DNA of 47,687 nucleotides from Thermoleophilaceae bacterium (GTDB taxonomy: Bacteria > Actinomycetota > Thermoleophilia > Solirubrobacterales > Thermoleophilaceae). The notes below the pieces were generated by a model. The model was not told where the DNA came from. It did not search any database and was given only the letters and a program-made list of their open reading frames with translations. The stretch lies in NCBI GenBank assembly GCA_040901445.1, contig JBBDYQ010000005.1:1-47687 (forward strand), written 5' to 3'. The position numbers and the translations under genes are program-made. This document shows positions 39,871 to 47,620 of this stretch, piece after piece; the stretch's first letter is position 1; each line of letters starts with the position of its first letter.

Positions 39871-40650
39871 GTGACCATGGAGAGCCGAGGGAACTGGAAG
39901 CGGATCGCCGAGGCGGCTCGGCGGATGGAGCGCCACCCCCGGCTGGTGCGGGCGGCGCGCCGCGGCCGTTCGATGCTGCCAGGCGACAGTCGCTATGGCG
40001 ACCCGCTCTCCACCGCGCAGCGGCGCGCCCCCCAGGTGGCCGCGCGCCAGCTCGCCGAGATCACGGCCGAGTCGCCGGGTGTGCTGCGTGAGCTCGGGCT
40101 GGGCGCCCTGCAGGTGTGGCAGGAGCTGTCCGAGGTGCAGGGCCGCGGGCGCGGCGACGCGGAGGTGGCGATCGTGTTCACGGACCTGGTGGGCTTCTCG
40201 AGCTGGACGCTCGAGGCGGGCGACACGCTCGCACTCGAGCTGCTGCGCGACGTCGGCGAGGCGATCGAGCCCCCGATCGTCGACCACGGGGGCCAGATCG
40301 TGAAGCGGCTGGGCGACGGGCTCATGGCGGCCTTCGCCGACGCCCAGGACTCCGTCGACGCCGTGCTCGAGGCCGGCAGGCGCCTGGGGGAGGTCGAGAG
40401 CGGCGACTACCGGCCGCAGATGAGGGCCGGCATCCACCTGGGCCGGCCGCGCCGGCTCGGAGGGGACCTCCTCGGCGTGGACGTGAACATCGCCGCGCGG
40501 CTCGCGGACGCCGCGTCCGCGGGCGAGGTGCTCGTCTCGGACAGGGTGCTCGAGCGGATCGACGCGGAGGGCCTCGAGGTCAAGCGCCGCCGCCGCTTCA
40601 AGGCCAAGGGCGCGCCGAAGGATCTGACGGCGCACGCAATTCTCGGTTAG
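39871..40650 (+). CDS. Class III adenylate/guanylate cyclase
   Basis: The 259-residue protein has a helical N-terminal regulatory region (about 1-95; RRAPQVAARQLAEITAESPGVLRELG) and a class III catalytic domain with every expected residue: metal Asp in VAIVFTDLVGFSSW, Lys and second metal Asp in VKRLGDGLMAAF, and the GGDLLGVDVNIAARLADAA stretch supplying the base-recognition Asp, and transition-state Asn and Arg. The Lys/Asp pair favours ATP, hence cAMP. The N-terminal part is reminiscent of the autoinhibitory region of the mycobacterial cyclase Rv1264; that link is by eye. Start GTG. The TAG stop is also the left end of the palindromic repeat R2. Confidence 0.88.
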   Translation: MTMESRGNWKRIAEAARRMERHPRLVRAARRGRSMLPGDSRYGDPLSTAQRRAPQVAARQLAEITAESPGVLRELGLGALQVWQELSEVQGRGRGDAEVAIVFTDLVGFSSWTLEAGDTLALELLRDVGEAIEPPIVDHGGQIVKRLGDGLMAAFADAQDSVDAVLEAGRRLGEVESGDYRPQMRAGIHLGRPRRLGGDLLGVDVNIAARLADAASAGEVLVSDRVLERIDAEGLEVKRRRRFKAKGAPKDLTAHAILG

Positions 40651-40812
40651 TACGCGTGTCCGGAAGTTCCGCGTGGAATCCGGCGAGGGGCTGGGCGTGA
40701 CTGACGTTGGACGCGGGATGAGTCGATGCAGAGCATCGGCGATTCCCGCGGCCGGCGTCAGGCGCGTCCAGACGCCGCCGGTTCCCGCCGGAACTTGCGG
40801 ATGCGTGTACTA
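40648..40812. repeat. Whole-element palindrome R2 between convergent genes
   Basis: This 165-bp element runs from the stop codon of the cyclase (TAG 40648-40650) to that of the convergent penicillin-binding protein (40810-40812). Its ends, TAGTACGCGTGTCCGGAAGT and the reverse complement TAGTACACGCATCCGCAAGT, match at 16 of 20 positions and continue as TTCCG. The core ATGCAGAGCAT (40726-40736) is central (78 and 76 bases to the ends). Inner arms also pair well (CTGACG and CGCGGGA recur in register). It shares the core and the flank GACGCRGGAT with R1 at 30706, so both belong to one dispersed family. Confidence 0.82.
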
Positions 40813-42510
40813 GCCCCGGAGCCCGGCCTGCAGCACGATCTTCGCCGCGGGCGCCGCGGTGTCTCCGCCCGCCCCGTTGCGCACCAGCAGCACCGTCACG
40901 GCCAGCTCCGGCCGGCGCGACGGCGCGTAGGCGGTGAACCACGCGTCGGTGTCGTACCCCGGCGGCTTGGGCGGAGCGTCGGGATCCCGCTCCTCGCCGT
41001 CCTCGTCGTCGGTCGTGTCCTCGAGCTCGGCCGTGCCGGTCTTGCCCGCCACCTTCACCGGGGCGAGGGAGGCCAGCCGGCCCGTGCCGGACTCGACCAC
41101 GCCGATCATCAGCCTCTCGAGGGTGCGCGCCACCGAGCGGCTGGTGACGCGCTCCCCGGCGGGAGTGCCCTCCACGGGCAGCACGGTGGGCGTGCGCCGG
41201 ACGCCCTCGGAGGCCACGGTCTGGGCCACCGACGCCATCAGCAGCGGGGTGACCAGCAGGCGGCCCTGGCCGATGGCCGAGGCTCCCAGCTCGAGGGGCG
41301 AGCCGATGTCGCCCGCCTCGGGCATCGTGCTCGGCGCGGCCCCGGCCAGGCTGGGCTCGGCGTTGAAGCCGTACCGCTCCGCGGTGGCCACCAGCTTCTC
41401 GGCGCCGATCCGGATGCCGAGCGGTGCGAAGACCGAGTTGCACGAGTGGGCGAAGCTGTTCTCGAACGTGCCGCCGCAGCTCTCGCCGTTCGCGTTCTCG
41501 AGGTCCACGCCGTCGATGACCGCCTTCGTCTCCACCGGGAAGCGGGTGGAGGACTCCACCAGGTCCTCCTCCAGCGCGGCGGTGGTGGTGATGATCTTGA
41601 AGATCGAGCCAGGTGGCTGGGGGGCGGAGAAGGCGATGCCCGCCAGCGCACGCACCTCGGCCGTGCGCGCGTCGAGCGCGGCGATGCCGCCGAGGCGCCC
41701 ACCGAGCGCCTGCACGGCGGCCGCCTGCACGTCCACGTCGATGGTGGTGCGCACCGCCTCGGCCGCCTTCGGCTCGGACTGACCCAGCACGCGCCCCCCG
41801 GCCAGCAGGGTCCCGCCGGGAGTGCCGGCCAGCTCCTCCTCGAGGATGCGCTCCAGGCCGGTGCGACCGATCGGGGTGCCCTCCGGGAAGCCGCGTGCGA
41901 ACAGCGCGCGCTCCTCGTCGGGCGTCGCCGCCGGGGCCAGCTGCCCGACGATGTTGGTGGCCGTCGCGCCGAGCGGCGTGGAGCGCGCGTCCGCCGGGCC
42001 CTCCGCCAGCACCTGGCCGTCGCGCGCGAGGATGCCGGCCCGCGGTGGGGCCTCGGTGCGCCGCGACAGGGTCGAGCCCGGCGGCATGCCGGGAAGCACG
42101 AGGTCGGGGCGCCAGTCCAGCGCGCCGTCCGCGACCGGCAGCACGAGGTCGCCGCTGATCGTGCCGAAGGCGCGCGTGGTGATCACGGACGGGATGCGCA
42201 CGCCGTCGCCGTCCTCCTCCGGCTCGCCCGTGCTCACCGAGACGATCGTGGCCAGGCCGCGCGCCTCCGAGTAGGCGCGGCCCAGCTCCTGCACGCTCAC
42301 CCGCTCGCGGGCGCCCGGGGTGAACAGGCCGTGCATGCGCTCGTAGTCGCGGTCCGCCCAGGCTTCGGCGAACTCGCGGCCCGCCCGCTCACCGTCGGAG
42401 TCGCCGAGGGCTGCGACGGCGAGGCCGGCCACCAGCGCGGCCCCCGCCAGCCCGGCGAGCGCCGGCAGCCCGTGCCGGACCAGCCGCTGCCTCCGCGTGG
42501 TCGCCTCCAT
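40810..42510 (-). CDS. Class B penicillin-binding protein with MecA-N/NTF2-like domain
   Basis: The 566-residue transpeptidase has an N-terminal membrane anchor (LPALAGLAGAALVAGLAVAAL), a MecA-N/NTF2-like domain (about 45-140; GREFAEAWADRDYERMHGLFTPGARERVS), a dimerisation-type region (about 150-265), and a transpeptidase domain with S302-I-F-K305 (nucleophile Ser), S356-C-N358 and K490-T-G492. All three penicillin-interacting motifs are intact. It cross-links peptidoglycan outside the membrane. An acidic insertion (EDTTDDEDGEERDPDAPPKPPG) follows KTG. It is a PBP2a/MecA-like architecture, also common in Actinobacteria without drug resistance. The start is the ATG before EATTRRQRL; it is divergent from the MarP-like gene. 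Confidence 0.9.
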   Translation of the reverse strand: MEATTRRQRLVRHGLPALAGLAGAALVAGLAVAALGDSDGERAGREFAEAWADRDYERMHGLFTPGARERVSVQELGRAYSEARGLATIVSVSTGEPEEDGDGVRIPSVITTRAFGTISGDLVLPVADGALDWRPDLVLPGMPPGSTLSRRTEAPPRAGILARDGQVLAEGPADARSTPLGATATNIVGQLAPAATPDEERALFARGFPEGTPIGRTGLERILEEELAGTPGGTLLAGGRVLGQSEPKAAEAVRTTIDVDVQAAAVQALGGRLGGIAALDARTAEVRALAGIAFSAPQPPGSIFKIITTTAALEEDLVESSTRFPVETKAVIDGVDLENANGESCGGTFENSFAHSCNSVFAPLGIRIGAEKLVATAERYGFNAEPSLAGAAPSTMPEAGDIGSPLELGASAIGQGRLLVTPLLMASVAQTVASEGVRRTPTVLPVEGTPAGERVTSRSVARTLERLMIGVVESGTGRLASLAPVKVAGKTGTAELEDTTDDEDGEERDPDAPPKPPGYDTDAWFTAYAPSRRPELAVTVLLVRNGAGGDTAAPAAKIVLQAGLRG

Positions 42511-42540
42511 CCACGGGGAGGGTAGGGGTCGGGCGATAGG

Positions 42541-43698
42541 GTGCGCCGCTCCGTGACGCCCGTCGACTGGATCATCGTCGGTTTCATCCTGCTCATGGCC
42601 CTCTGGGGCTACGCGCAGGGGCTCATCGTCGGAGCGCTGTCCCTCGTCGGCTTCGCGGGCGGCGCGTTCCTGGGGGCGCGGCTCGGGCCGCTGCTGCTGG
42701 AGGAGGGGTCCAGCTCGCCCTATGCGCCTCTGTTCGCGCTCATGGGCGCCCTGCTCATCGGGGGGCTCCTGGCCTCCGGCCTCGAGGTCCTGGGCTTCCA
42801 CCTGCGCCACCGCCTCGGCGACCGCCTCGGAGTGCTGGACGGCGCCGGCGGCGCCGTGCTCATCGCCTGCCTGGGGCTCGGCATCGCGTGGATCCTCGGG
42901 GCCGTGGCGCTTCAGACGCCGGGAGCGCGGGAGCTGCGGGGCGACATCCAGCGCTCGGCGATCCTCAGCGCGCTCAACGAGACTCTGCCGCCCTCGGGGC
43001 CCCTCCTCAACGCCCTCGCGCGCTTCGATCCCTTCCCGGAGATCGACGGCCCGAGTCCGGACGTCAGCCCGCCGGACTCCAGGATCGCGCGCGACCCGGA
43101 GGTGCGGGACGCGGCCGCGAGCGTGGTGAAGGTGCTGGGCACGGCGTGCGGCCTCGGCGTGCAGGGGTCGGGATGGGTGGCCGGCGACGGCGTGGTGGTG
43201 ACCAACGCGCACGTGGTCGCCGGGCAGGACGACACCACCGTGCAGATCGGCGGCGAGGGCCCGCGCCACGACGCGCAGGCGATCTGGTTCGACGCTCGCA
43301 ACGACCTCGCGATCCTGCGCGCGTCGGGCGTCTCCGGCACCCCGGCGCTGAGCCTGGACGTCGACGAGGACGCCGGCACGTCGGCGGCCATCCTCGGCTT
43401 CCCCGAGAACGGGCCCTACACGGTGGCCCCCGGGCGCCTGGGGGAGACCACCACGGTGCGCACCCAGGACGCATACGGGCGCGGGCCGGTGGAGCGGCGG
43501 ATCACGCTCGTGCGCGGCGAGGTGCGCTCGGGCAACTCAGGCGGGCCGGTGGTGGACGCCCAGGGTGAGGTGGTGACCACGATCTTCGCCGCCACCACCA
43601 ACGGCTCGGAATCGGGCTTCGGAGTGCCCGACTCGATCGTCGCCGACGCGCTCGCCCAGGCGTCCGAGCCAGTGGACACCGGGCCCTGCACACGCTGA
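42541..43698 (+). CDS. MarP-like membrane serine protease (CvpA + trypsin fold)
   Basis: The 385-residue protein has an N-terminal CvpA/colicin-V-production-like region with four membrane helices (DWIIVGFILLMALWGYAQGL to LIACLGLGIAWILGAVAL), a linker, and a chymotrypsin-like protease domain with catalytic triad H224 (VVTNAHVVAG), D255 (ARNDLAIL) and S333 (SGNSGGPVVD). This matches mycobacterial MarP, an envelope protease needed in acid and oxidative stress that cleaves a peptidoglycan hydrolase. Cys143-type residues around GTACGLG could form a disulphide. The GTG start 30 bases from the divergent PBP gene is used; a GTG four codons later is an alternative. Placement beside a PBP supports a cell-wall role. 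Confidence 0.87.
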   Translation: MRRSVTPVDWIIVGFILLMALWGYAQGLIVGALSLVGFAGGAFLGARLGPLLLEEGSSSPYAPLFALMGALLIGGLLASGLEVLGFHLRHRLGDRLGVLDGAGGAVLIACLGLGIAWILGAVALQTPGARELRGDIQRSAILSALNETLPPSGPLLNALARFDPFPEIDGPSPDVSPPDSRIARDPEVRDAAASVVKVLGTACGLGVQGSGWVAGDGVVVTNAHVVAGQDDTTVQIGGEGPRHDAQAIWFDARNDLAILRASGVSGTPALSLDVDEDAGTSAAILGFPENGPYTVAPGRLGETTTVRTQDAYGRGPVERRITLVRGEVRSGNSGGPVVDAQGEVVTTIFAATTNGSESGFGVPDSIVADALAQASEPVDTGPCTR

Positions 43699-43710
43699 GG
43701 CGAGCGTGAG

Positions 43711-45183
43711 TCAGCGCCGTACACCGATCGCGGGGGCCGCGGTCCAGCGGCCGTCCACGTCGCGCTCCAGGCGGTACTCGCCGCCCGGGTCCACGGCGAT
43801 CACGCGCTCGGCGTAGCCGGCGGCGTCGGTCTCGAACGGTTCGCCCACGGGCGTGAAGCCGTCGCCCTCGCGGCGCGCGATCCGCACCCGCTCGGGCTCG
43901 GCGGCGTCGCGCACGTGGACCCAGAAGGAAACCCCGCCCGGCGCGACGCGGGCGTCGAGGGACAGCGTGAAGGCGCGCTCCGCGGGCTTGGGACGGCCGT
44001 CGGGGAAGCGCAGGCCGGACTGGTAGTCGCCCCAGCGCTCGCGCGCCGTGTCGCCGTCGCGCGGGCCGAGGTCACGCAGCAGGAACTGGGCGAAGCTGGC
44101 CACGCCGTCGGTCTCCGAGGCCACCCGGTCGGCGGCCGGCAGCCAGCGCGCCTGCTGCTCGGTGCTGGTGGGCTGCAGCGGGTCGGGCGGGTCGGTCTCG
44201 TAGCCGTACTCGGTGACGAACACCGGCAGCGACTGCCGGAAGCGGCCGGCGGCGTGCAGGCGCCGCAGCAGGTCCACGAGGCGGGAGAGGTCGGCCATGC
44301 GCACGTTGTCGGGCCGCGGGTCGGGCTCCCACGGCGCCAGCCCGAGCGAGTAGGGGTGGTGGGAGAAGCCGTCGCCCGGCAGCTGCTCGAAGCCCTCGCA
44401 CTCGGGGCGCTCGAGCGTTTGCAGGTCGGCGTCGACGCACGCCATCTCGCGCACGAAGCGCAGCGGCGGCACGCCGTCGTCCTCCGCGTCGGGCTCGTAG
44501 GAGCCGAGCGCCGCCAGGGCGCCGATCAGCACGAGCGCGCCGGAGTGCTCGCGCACGCGCGGGACTGCGGCCTCCAGCATCTCCCGGTAGAGGTGGGGAG
44601 ACGCCGCCATCCAGTCGCCGTCCGCTCGTCGCCACTGCGGCATGAGGAAGACCTTGAAGTTCGGCTCGTTCCAGATCGTGAACGCCGTGACGTCCGGGTA
44701 GCGCCGGGCCACCGCCTCCGCGAAGTCCGCGTAGGCGGCGGCATCGACCCCGTAGCGCTGGCGGCCGGGCTCGCGAGACGCGCGGCTCACCGCCCAGCGC
44801 GGCGCCCAGAAGCCGATGTCGAGGTTCACGGACATGCCGCGCTCGCGCGCCATCGACACGACCCGGTCCAGCGACGCCCAGGCGCCCTCGGGATAGGCGT
44901 CCGGGTGGGTGGCGTCGAATTCCGGGCGCCGGCGCGACCGCGGCTGCGGTGCGATCGCCGACCAGCCGGCGGTCACCCGCACCCAGTCCACGCCCAGGTC
45001 GCGGAGGGTGTCGAGCGTCGCGGCCACCTGCTCGGGCGGGCGGTGCAGCAGCTCGGCGTCGTCCTGGAGCACGGTGGGCAGCTCCGCGGCCGCGGGCTCG
45101 TCCTCGCCGCCCGAGAGCAACGAGGCGGCGATCGCGCTCAGCACGAGGACAGCGGCCAGAAGGGTCAGCGAGCGGGCGCGCAT
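43711..45183 (-). CDS. Secreted clan GH-A glycoside hydrolase
   Basis: The 490-residue protein has a signal/anchor segment (LTLLAAVLVLSAIAASLLSGG), a (beta/alpha)8 catalytic domain (about 45-395) and a C-terminal beta-sandwich-like domain (about 405-490; FWVHVRDAAEPERVRIARREG). Acid/base Glu173 lies in FTIWNEPNFKVF and nucleophile Glu325 in VFVTEYGYETDPP, on strands 4 and 7 as in clan GH-A (GH5/GH39-like). Exact family and sugar substrate are not clear. Cysteines in MACVDADLQTLERPECEG suggest a disulphide. The ATG 45183 is chosen because it gives a clean signal peptide; the start is 22 bases from the divergent lysyl-oxidase-like gene. Confidence 0.82.
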   Translation of the reverse strand: MRARSLTLLAAVLVLSAIAASLLSGGEDEPAAAELPTVLQDDAELLHRPPEQVAATLDTLRDLGVDWVRVTAGWSAIAPQPRSRRRPEFDATHPDAYPEGAWASLDRVVSMARERGMSVNLDIGFWAPRWAVSRASREPGRQRYGVDAAAYADFAEAVARRYPDVTAFTIWNEPNFKVFLMPQWRRADGDWMAASPHLYREMLEAAVPRVREHSGALVLIGALAALGSYEPDAEDDGVPPLRFVREMACVDADLQTLERPECEGFEQLPGDGFSHHPYSLGLAPWEPDPRPDNVRMADLSRLVDLLRRLHAAGRFRQSLPVFVTEYGYETDPPDPLQPTSTEQQARWLPAADRVASETDGVASFAQFLLRDLGPRDGDTARERWGDYQSGLRFPDGRPKPAERAFTLSLDARVAPGGVSFWVHVRDAAEPERVRIARREGDGFTPVGEPFETDAAGYAERVIAVDPGGEYRLERDVDGRWTAAPAIGVRR

Positions 45184-45205
45184 TCGTGTGGCATCATCGA
45201 GCACC

Positions 45206-46039
45206 GTGACCCCGGGCCGCGCATCTCTCGCGCTCGCGGCGGCCGGCTCGCTCGTCGCTGCGGTGCTGGCCGTGGGCGCCGGGGCACAGACGCCGACGGA
45301 GCCCGAGGACCCCAATCCCTGCCTCGGGGAGGAGGCCGCCGAGCTGCTCTGCCCCGACCTGCGCATGGCGCGCCCGTCCGACATCCGCATCGACCGGCGC
45401 ACCCGCCGCGGGCGCCGGCTGCTGCGCATGCGTAACTCCATCGACAGCGTCGGCCTCGGGCCGGCCTCGCTGCGAGGCCGCCGCGACGGCCGCAAGACCA
45501 TGCACGCCTACCAGGTCATCGAGCGTGCACGCGGGGGGCGCAAGCTGGTGCGCACGGGCGCGCGCCTCTACTGGCAGCCCGTCCCCGGCCAGGGCCGCTA
45601 CTGGAAGTTCGCGGACGCCGCCCGCTTCGAGCTGTGGAAGCTCGATCGCGGCATGCGCAAGCAGAAGCTCGTGCGCACCGGCCCGAAGCAGAACTACTGC
45701 CTGCGCGACCTCGAGCGCACCCGCCGCTCGCGTCGCTCCCCTCGCCGGCGGGTGTACCCGGCGTGCAGCCAGGACCGCGACAAGCGGGCGGTGACGCTCG
45801 GCACGTCGGTGGGCTGGTCGGACATCTATCCCGCGAGCTACCACCAGAACTGGATCGACGTCACCGGCGTGCCGCGGGGGCGCTACCTCGTCGTCCAGGG
45901 GGCCGACCCGAAGAACGGGATCTGGGAGCTCGACGAGGACAACAACCAGGCGGAGGTCGTCGTCTGGCTGCCCTCGGGAAAGGTGATGGAAGAGCGCTCG
46001 GAGCGGCGGCGCCGGCGCGACCCGGATCCCTACCGGTGA
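45206..46039 (+). CDS. Secreted lysyl-oxidase-like protein lacking copper ligands
   Basis: The 277-residue protein has a signal peptide (LALAAAGSLVAAVLAVGAGAQ) and the lysyl-oxidase pattern: CPDLRMARPSDIRID, RLLRMRNSIDSVG, RLYWQPVPGQGRYWKFADAARFELWKL, and a very typical end VGWSDIYPASYHQNWIDVTGVPRGRYLVVQGADPKNGIWELDEDNNQAEVVV (seen in parts). In active lysyl oxidases the copper site reads H-W-H-F-H; here the aligned residues are Y132-W-K134-F-A136, so the copper ligands are gone. It is therefore probably a structural or binding relative. Cysteines (about five) could form disulphides. The GTG start yields the signal peptide. It overlaps the next gene's 3' end by 10 bases. Confidence 0.78.
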   Translation: MTPGRASLALAAAGSLVAAVLAVGAGAQTPTEPEDPNPCLGEEAAELLCPDLRMARPSDIRIDRRTRRGRRLLRMRNSIDSVGLGPASLRGRRDGRKTMHAYQVIERARGGRKLVRTGARLYWQPVPGQGRYWKFADAARFELWKLDRGMRKQKLVRTGPKQNYCLRDLERTRRSRRSPRRRVYPACSQDRDKRAVTLGTSVGWSDIYPASYHQNWIDVTGVPRGRYLVVQGADPKNGIWELDEDNNQAEVVVWLPSGKVMEERSERRRRRDPDPYR

Positions 46040-46257
46040 CGCACGCGCTCGCGCATCGCCCCGCCGAATCCGGCGGCGACCGCGGAGACCAGTGAGGCCA
46101 GCACCATCCCGGCGAGCAGCTCGTCGCCGTCCTCCAGTCGCAGCTGCTGGATCAGCAGCGTGACGCCCAGCGCGAGGAACGCGGCCGCCGCGAACGCGGG
46201 GTGGCCGATCCAGAGCCCGATCAGGAACGGAAGCAGCAGCGTGGCCACGGCGCTCAT
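46030..46257 (-). CDS. Small two-to-three-helix membrane protein
   Basis: The 75-residue protein is hydrophobic, with helices at about 4-14 (VATLLLPFLIGLWIG), 17-32 (FAAAAFLALGVTLLI) and 45-65 (LLAGMVLASLVSAVAAGFGG), ending in a basic tail. No function is recognised. The ATG overlaps the TetR-fusion gene stop (ATGA), which indicates translational coupling and a joint transcript. Its 3' end overlaps that of the lysyl-oxidase-like gene by 10 bases. It is not a known toxin or antitoxin by sequence; a membrane partner of the regulator is possible but unproven. Confidence 0.6.
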   Translation of the reverse strand: MSAVATLLLPFLIGLWIGHPAFAAAAFLALGVTLLIQQLRLEDGDELLAGMVLASLVSAVAAGFGGAMRERVRHR

Positions 46258-47561
46258 CGCGCCGTCTCCAGGATGTCGACGGCCGTCCACAGGGCCTCCT
46301 GCACGCTCACGTCTCCCAGGCCCTTGACCTGGAGGGCCGCGAGGGCGATGCGCTCGGTGCCGTGGCCGGGCTCGCAGTCGGTGGCGCGGTCGCCGAACAG
46401 CACGGCCACGGGGCGGAGGCGATCGGCGATCACGGCCTCACCGGGGGCAAGCTCGCGCCCGTCGCCGCCCAGCCGGTCGCCGGCGGCCGCGTGGCGCAGC
46501 GAGAGCGTGCCCTCGAGGGCGTCCGCGTCGAAGGCCAGCACCGGCACGCCGGTTTCGAGCGCTGCAACGAGCAGGGCGTCGGCGGGCAGCGCGCGGCTCT
46601 CGAGGCCGTCGGCCGCCAGGCGCTGGAGCGCGGCCTCCTCCACCGGGTCGTGGGCGGTGGCCGGGTCGATGCCCAGGCGGCGGACGAACACCCGGTACGC
46701 CCAGGGCGTGGACTCGTCGCGGGCTCCGGTGGCGCGGGCGCCGGTGAGCCGCTCGCGCATCGCGCGCAGGCGGCGGGCCACGGCGGCCGGGGTACGCCCC
46801 GGCGAGGCATCCACCGTGGCCGTCCACAGCGCCAGCTCGGGGAACTCGGCACGCAGGTCGTGGGCCACGGGCTCGCGGCGCAGCGCCAGGCCCCGGCCGC
46901 GGGCGGGGGCGGGGGCGGGCCGGGCGGGGGAGGTCTCGAGGATCGCGCGCACCACGTCGCTCGAGTCGCGCGCGGACTCGGTGGCCAGCCCGCCGAGCAC
47001 GATGCGCAGGCCGGCCTCGATCACACCGCGTAGCCGCGACTCGTCGGCGCGGCCGCCGAGCGCGAGCATCCCGAGCCAGGCCGACCACAGGAAGCCGGCG
47101 GCGTGGCGGGCGTTGAGCGGCCGCACCTCGCCCTTGCGCACAGCGGCCTCCACGAGGGCGGCGGTGCGCCGCTCCTGATCGGCCAGATGTGCGGCTACCC
47201 GCTCGCTCTCGCGCGCGCGCACGAGCAGCCGGAGCTGCCCGGGCTGCTCGCGGCCGAAGCGCGCCAGGCGGCCGGCGGTGTCCAGCAGCTGCTCGAGGGC
47301 CGGCAGGTCCGTGTCGCGACCCTCGTCCATGTAGAGCGCGTGCAGCTCGAGGGCGCGGTCGGTGAGCGCCTGCTCCAGCCCCTCCTTGCTTCCGAAATGG
47401 TTGTAGATCGAGCCCACGGCCACGTCGGCGTCGGCGGCGATCTCGTCCACGCGCAGCTCCTCGTCGCCCAGGCGGCGCTCCGCGGCGTCGAGGATCGCGG
47501 CGACCGTGCGCGCCTTCCTGCGCTGTCCACGGCCGCTAGGAACGGGGGTCAGGTCTTGCAT
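46254..47561 (-). CDS. TetR-type regulator fused to a B3/B4 (PheT-like) domain
   Basis: The 435-residue protein begins with a TetR DNA-binding domain (RRKARTVAAILDAAERRLGDEELRVDEIAADADVAVGSIYNHFGSKEGL, in parts, residues about 15-65) and a TetR ligand-type helical domain to about 200. After a Pro/Ala linker (SPARPAPAPARG) follows a domain (about 225-430) whose pattern FPELALWTATVD, ESTPWAYRVFVRRLGIDPATAHDPVEEAALQRLA, ALETGVPVLAFDADAL, AVLFGDRATDCEP matches the B3/B4 tRNA-editing-like fold of phenylalanyl-tRNA synthetase beta chains. The fusion is unusual. A perfect palindrome lies ten bases upstream of its start, between it and the divergent partial gene. Confidence 0.8.
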   Translation of the reverse strand: MQDLTPVPSGRGQRRKARTVAAILDAAERRLGDEELRVDEIAADADVAVGSIYNHFGSKEGLEQALTDRALELHALYMDEGRDTDLPALEQLLDTAGRLARFGREQPGQLRLLVRARESERVAAHLADQERRTAALVEAAVRKGEVRPLNARHAAGFLWSAWLGMLALGGRADESRLRGVIEAGLRIVLGGLATESARDSSDVVRAILETSPARPAPAPARGRGLALRREPVAHDLRAEFPELALWTATVDASPGRTPAAVARRLRAMRERLTGARATGARDESTPWAYRVFVRRLGIDPATAHDPVEEAALQRLAADGLESRALPADALLVAALETGVPVLAFDADALEGTLSLRHAAAGDRLGGDGRELAPGEAVIADRLRPVAVLFGDRATDCEPGHGTERIALAALQVKGLGDVSVQEALWTAVDILETAR

Positions 47562-47570
47562 TGCAACACT

Positions 47571-47606
47571 GAATCTTGACTCACGCTCATAAATGAGTCA
47601 AGATTC
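47571..47606. promoter_or_regulatory. 13-bp perfect inverted repeat, likely TetR operator
   Basis: GAATCTTGACTCA (47571-47583) and TGAGTCAAGATTC (47594-47606) are exact reverse complements separated by ten bases. The element lies between the start of the TetR-fusion gene (47561) and the ATG of the gene at the right edge (47621), so it would let the regulator control both directions. The left arm also contains TTGACT, a good -35 for rightward transcription. Confidence 0.85.
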
Positions 47607-47620
47607 ATTTCTGAGGAGCC

